From Dipteris shenzhenensis (taxonomy: Eukaryota > Polypodiophyta > Polypodiopsida > Gleicheniales): a stretch of DNA of 64,000 nucleotides. A program made the position numbers and the translations under genes. Positions 53,725 through 64,000 of the stretch are shown piece after piece (positions within the stretch are counted from its first letter, which is position 1; each line of letters starts with the position of its first letter). Below the pieces are notes generated by a model. It was given only the letters and a program-made list of their open reading frames with translations, did not search any database and was not told where the DNA came from. Location of the stretch: the NCBI GenBank assembly GCA_047967505.1, contig CM106541.1; one strand, written 5' to 3'.

Positions 53725-56639
53725 CTATTGGAAAAACCCATTGTTTCCAAATAGTTTTATGAGTTTAGTCAAGTCCAGCCAAGCCATCTCATGGTTGCAT
53801 GCAGCGTATATGATGGGGACAACCTGAGATAAATTTTGTAGCTTTGTTCTTGGGTCTATTGCTATGAAGATAAATGAAGGCAACATTGGGGACAGGTAGC
53901 TTGTCTTTCTTCCATGCAATTGAGATACATAATTTTTGATAAAAGGTCTTCGTAATATGAATGTAGTATTGAGAAAAGTAGTACCCTGAGTAGTAGACCC
54001 AATCAAATTCAAAGAAGGTTTTAAGAAAATGATGTTAAGAGGATAAATCCACCATGGGTTATTGCGTGACCTTTTTTGAGATGGATCAAGGCACCTTAAA
54101 ATAAACTTGTTATTGCAAAAGTTAAGATCATCTATGTATCTAAGAGTATAAAAAGTCTTCTGCCACATCCCATAAATTAAGGCAAATAAGTTTCTTTATA
54201 AAAGCAATTTTGAATTTGAGAAGATATAAATTGCACCATGAGGGTGAACAAGAGTACCCCATGGGTATTCCAATAACCTGTTTAGCAATATTCTTACCAA
54301 TTTTCACAAACGCATTAGTCAAAACATAGAGATTTAATTCTAAAAACTTGTCAAATGAAACCTTGGGTTTTTTAATCTTCGTGAGCACCAAGCTGTGATT
54401 ATGTGTTTTAAACCCCAAATATCCTTTTTTACGAAGTAAGTCTAAGTGAAATTTCAAGGAAAACATCAAGCTATCCTCCCCCATGTGTGGAATGGCTTCA
54501 TAGCAAGTAGTAATATCAAAGATGTGCATGGAAAAAATGGATGAAGGAAGATTAATCAAGAAGTCGCAAGAGCTATTAATCATCCAAAAGGTATTAATCT
54601 TCTTATGACAGAATTTCCATGCATCATTGTGTATATCAGCAACCACTTTTTGAAGTCCATCAATCATATTTATTGCAAGGATAGAGTTAATAACCATAGT
54701 AATATGTGAGAAAACACATGCATGTGCATTAGTAATCCATCGAAATTTCTTTTTGTGGCATTTATAGCTACAGTACATAAGATAAGGTAACGTTAAAATA
54801 TCAGTTTCCCCTAATTCAAATGACCTTAGTCTTTCTTTAATACATACTGTAATGTTATCCTCATTCAGACAAGTAGCCTCAAATTCATTCCCAGATATCC
54901 TACCAATAGCTAGTGGTTGGCATAACCTTTTGCATATGAATGTAGGTGTTTGTGGTGATTTATCCAATCCTACTACAAACAAATGTGTGGTGAGATATTG
55001 GATTTCATCCATTATGTGTTTATCTTTATACCATGGTTGTTGGGAAGCATTCCAATTTGGACACCGTTTATCAATAATCTTACGACACATCATTCTAATT
55101 TTTTCTTTATGCTGGGTGCTAGGTATGATATTCAATATCTTACATACTTTACACCATGCTTTAAATAATTCTTCAATCACTATGAAAGGGTTAGGCGGGA
55201 GTGGAGGGATATGATTCATACCTTTAGATAGAAATTCTTTAATCTTTGGATGATGATAAATAGATATGTCTATAGTAAGCACATGTTCCTCATCTAGGAA
55301 TCCATCATTGAAAAAAATGTGCAAAGCATTTGCTTTGTCGACATATGCATGAAGTGTTTTGAGAAGTGGTAGATGTGTCCATAGGACAATAAAACCATTT
55401 TGAGATATTTGGAGTATAAGTCCATGCAAAGCCAATATTTTCAAACATATATACCTTATCAGGATCAAAACTCTTAATGACTTCCAAAAATACCCATCAG
55501 GGTGTAATAAACTCAAAAACTTTTGAGGAAAAACAAACATGGATAAACCTTTTGGAGATTTTCCTTTCCACAAAAAGGGTCCACATACCATTGATCTACG
55601 TAGTCAATGACCGTTGGGGGCCATTACTCGAATGTGATTTCTTTGGCGATGTCTGAAGCATCGCTATATCTCTTTGCTCCATGCATGGACACTTGGAGGA
55701 GTGGGAACTCGAGGATCCATGTGGAGTAGAGAACCTTGATTTCTTGAATGATCCCTTAGAGGACTCAATGACGAGGTTAGGTTTAAGGATTTGTTCAATA
55801 ATGAGCGCAAGAGGAGTCTAGTTGATCTTTGGTAGGAGGGGGGAATTGGGAGTAGAATGGGTCAAGTTAGGAGCACCCTCAAGCAGTTGTTCTTGAAAAA
55901 GGTAGTAAGCAATTAGACTTGTCCTAGCATCAAGGGGTAGAGAAGCAATCCAAGAGATAAAAGCATAAAATGGACCTTTAGGGAAATCAAGCTTAAAGAG
56001 GTGTTTAAGGTTGTGGATTGTGTACCAAAAGACTTGGTCAAGCCACATGATGGAGGAGGTACACTTAGATCCATCATGAGTAGAACAATGACACTTAATG
56101 TAAGGCCTATGTATGTTCCAAAGGGTTTTGAGGTATTTCTTACCTGATTTATCTATGGGGACAGCTTTGGTATAGAAGTAGACACCATGGCTTGAACATT
56201 TGGACTAGTCAAAGGTTTGGAGAGAGAATAAAGGGAGGGTAAAATTGAGGTCAACTAAGAGGAAATGCTTGCCTTGCCAAACAGATACCTTGCATTGGTC
56301 AACTGCATCAGATGATAGACAACATAAAGTAATGAGTGAATCAAGGGTGAAGGGAGCACGGTCGTTGATGGTCTCAAAAGCCCAGAGTTTGTGGATAAGA
56401 CCACAGAAATCCAACTCGAGTTGCCTGGGGGGAAGAAGAGGAATGAAGGAGGCAAACTCAGCAAGAGGGTTGTCAAAAGAATTTTCAAAGGAGGCAAAAT
56501 CTTGGGTTAGGCTCGCCAGGGATTCTTTCTCAGCTGGATCAAGTCCATCAACATCAACCACAGGGTTCAAAGGAATGCACGCAATTTGGGCAGGAAAGGG
56601 AATCAAAGGTAAGTTACTTACCAATAGGAGAATGTTCAC
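53725..56639 (-). pseudogene. Penelope/TERT-type reverse transcriptase, broken frame
   Basis: One frame runs 56639-55600 with two in-frame TAG codons (56205, 55818). It contains HGVYFYTKAVPID and a Cys/His cluster CHCSTHDGSKC near 56080, and ends with a Ser/Lys-rich stretch and a third TAG at 55600. It reopens as KSFDPDKVYMFENIGFAW (about 55475), then shifts frame near 55380 into the RT. Within the 483-codon frame 55591-54140 the RT motifs are YVDKANALHIFF (residues 83-94), KKFRWITNAHACVFSH (281-296), the motif A aspartate in FDITTCYEAIP (358-368) and motif B in GIPMGYSCSP (441-450). Another shift near 54160 brings motif C, LRYIDDL, in 54168-53725, followed by a thumb-like C-terminal part ending NNGFFQ. 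'D.T..Y..IP', 'IPMG..CSP' and 'RYIDD' are typical of Penelope-like elements rather than of LINE or LTR reverse transcriptases. The stops and shifts show that this copy is inactive. Confidence 0.75.
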
Positions 56640-57187
56640 AATGGCTAGAAGAGCCTTGTAGTAAAACTCTAAATCTTTCTCATCAAAAGATTGACATCGA
56701 TGAGACGCCAGAGAAAAGAATCACATGCTACATTATTAGTGTGGGGATCCTTTCAGAATATCAAGAGAAATTGTAGCCAGTCATTAATGGAAGCAATGCA
56801 AATAGCCAAAGGTGTGCCCTTTCCTTTTGCCTCTTCCTCAAACTTGATCAATTTCTGATGAAATCCATTGTTTGGAAAACATGTAAGTATAGTCTAGATG
56901 CCTTGGGCCGGAGGGGAACAAATGTCATCCTTGAATCCAAGACTCAATAGGAAATCATTCCATCATTCATGTATACATATTAACAAATTGAGGTAATATT
57001 CCATCAAATTAGAAAGATTAAACCATTTTGAGTTATGCAAACAACTAGCGTTCTTGCCTAACTCGATAAGTCTTTTAACGAGCAACGTGGCACGTGGCAT
57101 AGGAAATGTGGTAACCGAGCCAAGGGTTATCAACATGACCCATGGTTAACCTAGCCAAAGGTTAACAAGGTTCGGGTGTGTGTGTGT

Positions 57188-58958
57188 TTAAAAAAAAGAA
57201 ACCTATAAACAACACGGCACACAATGCTCAAATATAGGTGGACAAAAACTTTTTATATATATTGACATATGGATTCTCATGAGTACAACTGGTAAAAAAG
57301 TGTCGAATCCATCCGTAACTAGTACAAAAGAGTCCCATGACTAGATTTAGAAAAAAAAACTAATAACCAACCTCAAAGCTAATTATTCATTAAAAGCTTT
57401 TTGGAAGAACCATGTAATCAAACAAAGAGAGCAAAGTAAATAACTAGCACTTTTTTATGCTACATAATTAATAAGTGGAGCACAATAAAAGGTTAAGTGC
57501 ATAAATGGGAAACTTAATTTTTAACTAGTTACCGGAAGAATTAGATATATAGAGGGAAGATGAAAAAAAGGGGGGGGGGGATGAAAAAAAGGGGGGAGTT
57601 ATATTTACTTTAGGGAGAAAATATATAAATAGAGAGCGGGGGGTTTTCTTATATAATATTATCAGGGGGTTGGGGAAAGAATATATATATCTAAATAGAA
57701 GGGGGGGAGGGTGGGGGGTAATATATTAGTAGAGAGGGAGGTTATATATTATTAGAGAGGGAGTCTAGCAAGGGGGAGAAAAAAAAATGGATTGGAGAGG
57801 GGGAGGAAGTTATATTTACTTTAGAGAGGGGGTTTAGAGATTAAAAACCTCTAAATAGAGAGAGGGGGGTTTATATAATTTAGAGATGGGGTTGGAGAAA
57901 GGATATATGTATAACTAGAAGGGGGGCGGGAGGAGAGAAAAATGATTTTTTGAAAAAAAGCAAGGGAGGTTTGATATGAAATAATAGGGTATATATAAAC
58001 AAAAAAGAAAAGAAAAGAACCGTGGCTACGTGTCACAAAAAGGACTTACTTGAGAGTCCATCAAGCTAGATAGGGTACTATGGTCTATGCAGTGAGGTTA
58101 GCACATAGTAGAGGTACGGTTGCTCGAGGTCCTTCCAAGTGGTAGAGCAAGAGGTGAGGGCAGCGCGATTGGACTCGGGGTCAAGCAAGGTGTTACACAG
58201 GACATCTTTCTAGAGGAGAGAGCCTAGCTATGCAGGGACGTCAGTAGCATGTCAAGCGGGGCTACGGGCTTATGAGAGTACTCAGAGAGTCACAATGTGG
58301 AGAGAGTGGAGGTAGAGCCACCTTTATATAGGTAGCTCAGCTAGGGTAGTTGGTGTACGTAGCTAGATTAGGGAGTGAATATTTTTTGGGGGGCAGGTTT
58401 GAGGCATGTAAATGGATGATACAATGGTTATGAGAAAGCATGCCATTTAGAACATGTGGGGAGTGGGTTTTTTTGGGTAGGATAGACCATAGGCTTAAAA
58501 AAGCGAGAAAATAAAAGGGTAAAATAGGAAATTAGAAGAATAATTTAGAAAAATAGAAGGGTAAATTAGGTAAATAGAAGGGGATAAACTTTAAATTTTA
58601 AAAATTAAATAAAAAAGCGGAAAAAAAGTTTAATATTAAAAGGGAGGAGCTTCCCCTAGGCATAGACACATCCTGAAGGGTAGTTTTCTATTCAGAAAAG
58701 CCTACTCTATTTGTTGGAATAAGGAAAAAGGCCATAATTACTAGATAGTGAAGAAAATAAAAATAAAATAATATGGAATTAAAGAAAATTAGGAAAACCA
58801 TAATAATAATAAGTGATATAAGTATGGGATGAACAAAAAACTATTTGGGGGGAAGGGATAGGAAGAGGAGGGGGGGGGGGGGTGGGTATATTAAGGTGGG
58901 AAAAAAAGGACAAGAACGAGGAGTTAGTAAGTGTGTGTGTGTGTGTGTGTATGTGTGT

Positions 58959-59053
<95 letters not shown>

Positions 59054-59138
59054 AATGAAAAGGGGAAAGCATGCGTGCATGCATGCGTGCGTGCATGTGT
59101 GCATTCATGCGTGCATGCGTGTGTGTGTGTGTGTGTGT
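57188..59138. repeat. block Y, copy 2
   Basis: Matches 51240-53564 from AAAGAAACCTATAAACAACACGG to the terminal GT array, but lacks about 200 bp corresponding to 51370-51650. It holds a private insertion at about 58645-58725 (GCTTCCCCTAGGCATAGACA..). Confidence 0.85.
58932..59138. repeat. long (GT)n microsatellite
   Basis: About 100 bp of near-perfect (GT)n at 58932-59040. GAATGAAAAGGGGAAAGC interrupts it, then GCATGCGTGCATGC alternation and (GT)n lead straight into the next Y copy. Confidence 0.95.
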
Positions 59139-59400
59139 AATCAAACAAAGAGAGCAAAGTAAATAACTAGCACTTTTTTATGCTACATGATCAATAAGTG
59201 GAGCATAATAAAAGGTTAAGTGTATAAATGGGAAACTTAATTTTTAACTAGTTACCAAAAGAATTAGATATATAGAGGGAAGAAGAAAAAAAGGGGGGGG
59301 GGATCAAAAAAAGGGGGGAGTTATATTTACTTTAGGGAGAAAATATATAAATAGAGAGTGGGGGGTTTTCATATATAATCTTATTGAGGGGTTGGGGAAA

Positions 59401-59457
<57 letters not shown>

Positions 59458-60355
59458 AGGGGGGAGGGTGGGGGGTAATCTATTATTAGAGAGGGGGGTT
59501 TATATTATTAGAGAGGGGGTCTAGCAAGGGGGAGAGAAAAAAATGGATTGGAGAGGGGGAGGAAGTTATATTTACTTTAGAGAGGGGGTTTTGAGATTAA
59601 AAAACCTCTAAATAGAGAGAGGGGGGTTTATATAATTTAGAGAGGGGATTGGGGAAAGGATATATGTATAACTAGAAGGGGGGCAGAGGGTGGGGGGGTA
59701 TAAAACTCTAGAGAGGGTCTAGATAAAGGGAGGAGAGAAAAATGATTTTTTGAAAAAAAGCAAGGGGGGTTTGATATGAAATAATAGGGTATATATAACC
59801 AAAAAAGAAAAGAAAAGAACCATGGCCACATGTCACAAAAAGGAACTACCTGAGAGTCCATCAAGCTAGATAGGGTACTACGGTCCATGCAGCGAGGTCA
59901 GCACATAGTAGAGGCGTGGTCGCTTGAGGTCCCTTCAAGTGGTGGAGCAAGGGGCGAGGGCAGCGCGATGGGACTTGGGATCAAGGCATTACAAAGGACG
60001 TCTTTCTAGAGGAGAGAGCCTAGTACTATAGTAGAGAGTGGAGGCTACAGTATGGGGGATTCGAAGAGGAGAGGTCTACAGGACAATCGAGCAGCAACTG
60101 CGTGGGGTTGTCAGTAGTACATCGAGCGGGGCTATGGGCTTATGAGAGTACTCACAGAGTCACAGTAGTGGAGAGAGTGGAGGTTGAGCCACCTTTATAT
60201 AGGTAGCTCAACTAGGGTAGTCGGTGTATGTGGCTACATTAGGGAGTGAATATTTTTTGGGGGGCGGGTTTGAGGCATGTAAATGCGTGATACAATGGTT
60301 ATGAGAAAGCGTGCCATTTAGAACATGCGGGGAGGGGGGTTTTTTGGGTAGGATG
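59139..60355. repeat. block Y, copy 3 (truncated both ends)
   Basis: Begins AATCAAACAAAGAGAGCAAAG, which corresponds to 57417 in copy 2, giving a direct tandem period of about 1.72 kb across the (GT)n array. It ends at TTTTTGGGTAGGAT (60355), where copies 1 and 2 continue. It contains a private (AT)n-(AG)n expansion at 59405-59456. Confidence 0.85.
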
Positions 60356-60439
60356 CAAAATAAAAACTACGGAGCAAAAAATTAATATAAAAAAATAAAA
60401 GAAATAGATTACAATAACCTAGATAGTAGAGACTAATTA

Positions 60440-60440
60440 C

Positions 60441-60475
<35 letters not shown>

Positions 60476-62430
60476 CAAAGCCAGACGAACATAGGAGGAT
60501 AAAGAACTAAAGCTCATGAATCCTATTATAGCACAAGAGAAATAAATGTAATCTAGAAGGAAAAAATTGCATGCTATGTCCATATGTAAGTATGTATGTG
60601 GTTATATAAATACAAATAACTAACACACACATGATACACTCTTTAAAGGGATGCATAGGAGGTTCTATGAGGGCATCACAGCCAAGAAGAGAAAAAGAGC
60701 AAGGGGAGCAACCATGGAAGAAGCCTGCGAGTAGACCAAAAAGGCTAAGTGAGAGTGAGCTTGGCCAACAGTAGGAGACCCAATAACTACAAGTCATTGT
60801 GAAGCCCCCAAGTAAAAAAGGTCAAGGAGTGAAGGCTACTATGAACATCACATGTCATGCTAGGGGTATAGTCTTCACATAAAAGTGCAGGGTGAGCACA
60901 TAAAAGTGCAGGGTGAGCATGTTAGAAGCAAGCAAGACACTCGTGAAGGGGCAAAAATAATGAAGAGGTGGCCACCAAGTTTATCAATACAATATTAAGC
61001 TATTGTGAAAATGGCACATAAGAACTACAAGGTGCAGAAACCAAAAGGCAGTGAGACATGAGTGCTCAGACAATAACACACACTTCTATCACTTTGAACT
61101 ACGAAAAATTGATGAAGGCGAACAATAGAAGTAAAAATGACAGCCCATGTTGAGAAGGTGAACACTTGTAGTTAAACAAAAGAAGGTAGCGAGATGCTAC
61201 CAATGAGTGGAAAAGAAGAGCCCGAAAGGCATATTCACAGAATGAAGAGGGGAAAGGTTGAGCACCTATGTTGTATAGATAGCCTGTATAGATAGCCAAG
61301 AGTGATTCTTGTACCATGAACATGAGTGAAAGCGTTAAATGAAGGGAGCAAAAAGCTGAGAGATAGAATATGTGGGTAGGGAGTTGATGCAAGGGTAATG
61401 AGCAAGAAGTGCCTAAGTGAGAAAACATTGAGCTACCAATTTCAAGGAGAAGCAAAGGAGTAGAGGGAGGAGATTGAGTTGTGAGGCTAGAAATAACATA
61501 AGAGTAAACGTGGGGCTTTTGTTAGGGCCTTGGTTAGGGGGATTAGAGTTGATGCAAGAGTAATGAGCAAGAAGTGCCTAAGTGAGAAAACGTTGAGCTA
61601 CCAATTTCAAGGAGAAGCAAAGGAGTAGAGGGAGGAGAGTGAGTTGTGAGGCTAGAAATAACATAAGAGTAAACATGGGGATTTTGTTAGGGCCTTGGTT
61701 AGGGGGATTAGCATATAAAATGTGTAAGGGATGATGTGGGAGGGTTAAGAAGGGGGATTAGGTTAGGAAAGGAGGAGTTTTAACTAAATACGTGGTTGTG
61801 GGTATGTAAATAAATATGTTTTACATAGGATTTTTTTTACCATTATATACAGGGTTATAATGTAAATGAAGGGAGGGGGAAATAATGCAAATAAAGTACT
61901 AAAGTTTTAGTGAGTATTGCAATTTACAAAAAAAGGCAGGGGGAAAGGAACATTTTGTGTAGATGATTAGTTCTAATAGCTTAATTATGAAATAGTGCAT
62001 CACAAGTTAGTACTATAAAAGTTTTATAAATATAGTGAGCGGAAGATTTGTATAATTAATAAGAGTATATTGGAAGGGGGGGAGAAGGGGAAGTTCATAA
62101 AATTAACATCTATATATCGGAGAAAAGGGAAGTTTGTAATTCAGTAAGTTTGTATAATTAATGTTTAAATTTATATAAGTGTAAAAAAACCCCCAAAAAA
62201 AGGGAAAAAGGGCGGGAGGAAGTATAGTGTAAGTGTGAATGTGTAGTTGTGTGTGTGTGTGTATAAAATCCCCAAAAAATGGGAAACAAGTGGGGGGGGG
62301 GGATGGGGGGACTATAGTGTAAGTGTGAATTTATAGGGGTGTGTGTGTGTGTGTGTGTGTGCACGTGCGCGCACGCACATGCATATGTGCGTGCATGCAT
62401 GTGTGTGTGTGTGTGTGTGTGTGTGTGGAA
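60440..62430. repeat. block X, copy 2
   Basis: Collinear with 48905-51245 (see that entry). It starts with (AG)n at 60442-60474 and ends with (GT)n at 62339-62428. Unlike copy 1 it lacks the MITE and has an extra internal duplication. Confidence 0.85.
61382..61713. repeat. tandem duplication, ~166 bp x 2
   Basis: GTTGATGCAAG.GTAATGAGCA and the following bases through GGGCCTTGGTTAGGGGGATTA occur twice in a row with very few differences. Only one copy exists in block X copy 1, so it arose after the block duplicated. Confidence 0.92.
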
Positions 62431-62698
62431 GACACGACAAAAACCCCTTTTGCATAGTGAAATGATGAAAGAGAGAGAGGACAAAGGAAAAGAGAGAGAA
62501 TTTTATATAGTTAAGGGAGAGTTGAGTAAGTAGGTAAAACACCTACTAAATTTTATAAAAAGTGCATGAGAGTTTTGGTAAGAAAGGACAAAATCTTTTT
62601 GCGAAAAAATTGCAAAAACTTTGAGCTTGCAGAAGAGCCTGCATACCTGCCACCATTCAACAAGGAAATGTGATGATAACCAAGTTACCTTAATTAAG

Positions 62699-62835
62699 AA
62701 GACATGTGTGATAAACACTCCTCCCTTGTTATCGGGGTCCTCCCTTGTTATCGAGGATAGGTGTGATAAACACTCCTCCCTTGTTAACTTGGAAGACATG
62801 TGTGATAAACACTCCTCCCTTGTTATCGAGGTCAT
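62699..62835. repeat. minisatellite, GTGTGATAAACACTCCTCCC units
   Basis: Three copies of GTGTGATAAACACTCCTCCC plus TTGTTA, with a fourth partial TCCTCCCTTGTTATCG, spaced about 20-55 bp apart. The core GTGTGATAAACAC is itself palindromic-like. Confidence 0.85.
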
Positions 62836-63187
62836 AATCAATAGAAGTTTAACCAAAGACTTAAGCAGCTCAGTGTAAAATTGTGAGTGTAAATATTTGT
62901 GTTTAAAGAGTGTGAAATGGAATGAAAAGTGACAAATATAAGGGAAGGGGGAGGTAGAGGATTAAATTTCAGATTTAAGAGTTTGAAAGACAGGGAAATT
63001 TTTGGTGGGTTTGGTAGAGTTTGATTAAGGAGAGTAATAAAAATTGTGAATAATTTGAGAAAGAAGAAAGAAGTGGTAAAATAAAATGAAGTTACGGAAA
63101 TTTAGGGAGAAAGAAAAAACTTAAAGAAAAGTATAAAATGAAGAAAAATAAGAAAAAATAAAAAAGAGAAAATAGAAAATAAAAGGT

Positions 63188-63436
63188 TAAAACACTATAT
63201 TAGGGAATTTCAGAATTTTTAAATAGTTTGGGAATTTCCAATATGGTTAAGATTTGGCCACATGGCCGAATCTACCATTACTTGAAAATGGAATCCATCC
63301 TAAACACCATATTAGGGAATCCTCCCAAGTTCCACTTTCAAATAAGGGTTTAAGTTTTGGCCACATGGTCAAATCATAACCCCTTACTTGAAAGTGGGAC
63401 TTGGGAGATTCCCAAATTCTCCAATATAGTGTTTTA
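63188..63436. mobile_element. AACACTATATTAGGGAATT-family MITEs, adjacent/nested pair
   Basis: Outer ends TTAAAACACTATATT and (reverse complement) TTAAAACACTATATTGGAG, flanked by TTAA-like sequence. An inner near-perfect hairpin occupies 63302-63436 (AAACACCATATTAGGGAAT, AGTTCCACTTTCAAATAAGG facing CCTTACTTGAAAGTGGGACT). It is the same family as the element at 50358-50600. Confidence 0.75.
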
Positions 63437-64000
63437 AGAAAAAAAGAAATTAAGATTAAAACAAGGAGAGTGGGGAAGAAAACAAGACAAAAAATTAGGG
63501 AGAGATATATTAATAGAAATTAAGAAGCAAGAGGTTAGAAAATAGGAATAAATCACAAAGAGAGGTTTAGAATGAAAAAAGAAAAAAAAAAAAGAGAAGA
63601 TAGAAAAATTAAAAACCTGGAAAAAAGGGGGATAAAGAAAAAGTTAAGGAAATTTTTAAAAAGAAGAAAATAACTTTTTAAAAACTTAAGGAAATTAAGA
63701 AAATAGTACAAAATAGGAAGTATTAAAGAAATTTTTTAATAGGAATAGTCAAGGAAAATTAGGGAAGATAAGAAGAATAAGGTAAATGGCAAAGGGATTT
63801 ACTAAATGAATTAGAAAAAGGGGTGGAGGGGGAAACCTTTGAAAGGGGGACCTTAATAAACTTATAGGAAACGGGAAGGGGGAAAGCAAGGAGGGAAAAA
63901 GAGAATAAGTAAAGGGGGGAGATATATATGTATATATATAGAGAAGGGGAATAATATATATAGAGCTAAAATTTAGAAGAGAAGTAATGGGGGTGAGAGC
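63437..64000. other. purine-rich intergenic, no gene seen
   Basis: The plus strand is dominated by A and G (AAGAAAAA, GGGGGA, GAAGAAAATAA). No open frame, RNA gene or element end is supported. A short (TA)n at 63922-63942 resembles spacer sequence of block Y. Confidence 0.45.

Larger units (their letters stand above)
53565..57174 (-). mobile_element. Penelope/TERT-like retroelement lying between (GT)n tracts
   Basis: This 3.6-kb block is not repeated elsewhere in the window. It separates two Y blocks and is bounded by (GT)7 at 53550-53564 and GTGTGTGTGTGT at 57176-57187. Elsewhere the start of block Y follows a (GT)n tract directly (51208-51245), so the parsimonious reading is that the element inserted into a GT/CA microsatellite. 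Its coding strand is minus, so its transcript would end in (CA)n. It has no LTRs or poly-A tail. I found no GIY-YIG endonuclease or hammerhead motif with confidence. The region 56640-57174 upstream of the coding frame has no recognisable feature apart from GGTTAAC repeats near 57120-57165. Confidence 0.65.

Noticed and set aside
56120-56180. GVYFY segment as a GIY-YIG nuclease start
   Set aside because: No YIG partner or downstream catalytic Arg/Glu pattern is visible; a three-residue match is not enough.
56855-56885. CTGATGA..GGAAA in the RT element, considered as a Penelope-type hammerhead
   Set aside because: It is on the wrong strand for the element and the required stem II does not form.

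Overview
The window looks like nuclear DNA of a land plant with a large, repeat-rich genome. The evidence is a pair of plant-type (HECATE/INDEHISCENT, subfamily VIIIb) bHLH genes, degenerate plant telomere-type CCCTAAA repeats, CACTA transposon fragments of plant type, a Helitron Rep remnant, Ty3/Ty1-like retroelement pieces, many MITEs and very long microsatellites. A fern, lycophyte or gymnosperm fits the repeat style and the presence of a Penelope/TERT-type reverse transcriptase, but that placement is an inference. There is no sign of bacterial gene organisation. Only two genes look possibly functional: the bHLH paralogs at 6520-8103 and 41630-43036, both on the minus strand.

Layout. 1-1740: minisatellite and CT-rich intergenic DNA. 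1740-10695: first copy of a large direct segmental duplication. It holds telomere-like repeats, a CAACCTATTG palindromic array, MITEs, an inserted CACTA fragment and bHLH copy 1. 10790-12850: hAT-like MITE and a 402-bp-period duplication. 13006-14990: decayed Helitron Rep. 16579-17761: RNase H, zinc-knuckle and gag-like retroelement ORFs. 18487-19954: decayed CACTA TNP2 transposase with a fold-back element nested in it. 20742-21965: dispersed repeat split by a 0.93-kb palindromic element; the uninterrupted paralog is at 27718-28010. 22409-26155: unrecognised minus-strand ORFs, direct repeats and a mini-CACTA. 28495-28905: CGTCGA-rich fold-back. 30190-34110: about 3.9 kb of almost pure pyrimidine on the plus strand. 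35870-36170: extreme AT tract. 36640-38865: palindromic satellite-like arrays. 38866-45331: second copy of the segmental duplication with bHLH copy 2. 45508-48290: tandem duplications, including two hairpin units related to the 19.3-kb fold-back.

48750-62440 is a mosaic of two repeat blocks. Block X is at 48905-51245 and 60440-62430; block Y is at 51245-53564, 57188-59138 and 59139-60355. The blocks are joined at (GT)n tracts. A 3.6-kb retroelement (53565-57174, minus strand) with a Penelope/TERT-like reverse transcriptase lies exactly between two (GT)n tracts that separate two Y blocks. This suggests insertion into a GT/CA microsatellite, and it is the most interesting object in the window. 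Its reading frame is broken by several stops and two frameshifts.

The two duplicated blocks and several MITE filled/empty site pairs allow the order of events to be read locally: segmental duplication, then CACTA and MITE insertion into copy 1, with bHLH copy 1 acquiring frameshifts at both ends of its coding region while copy 2 stays intact.
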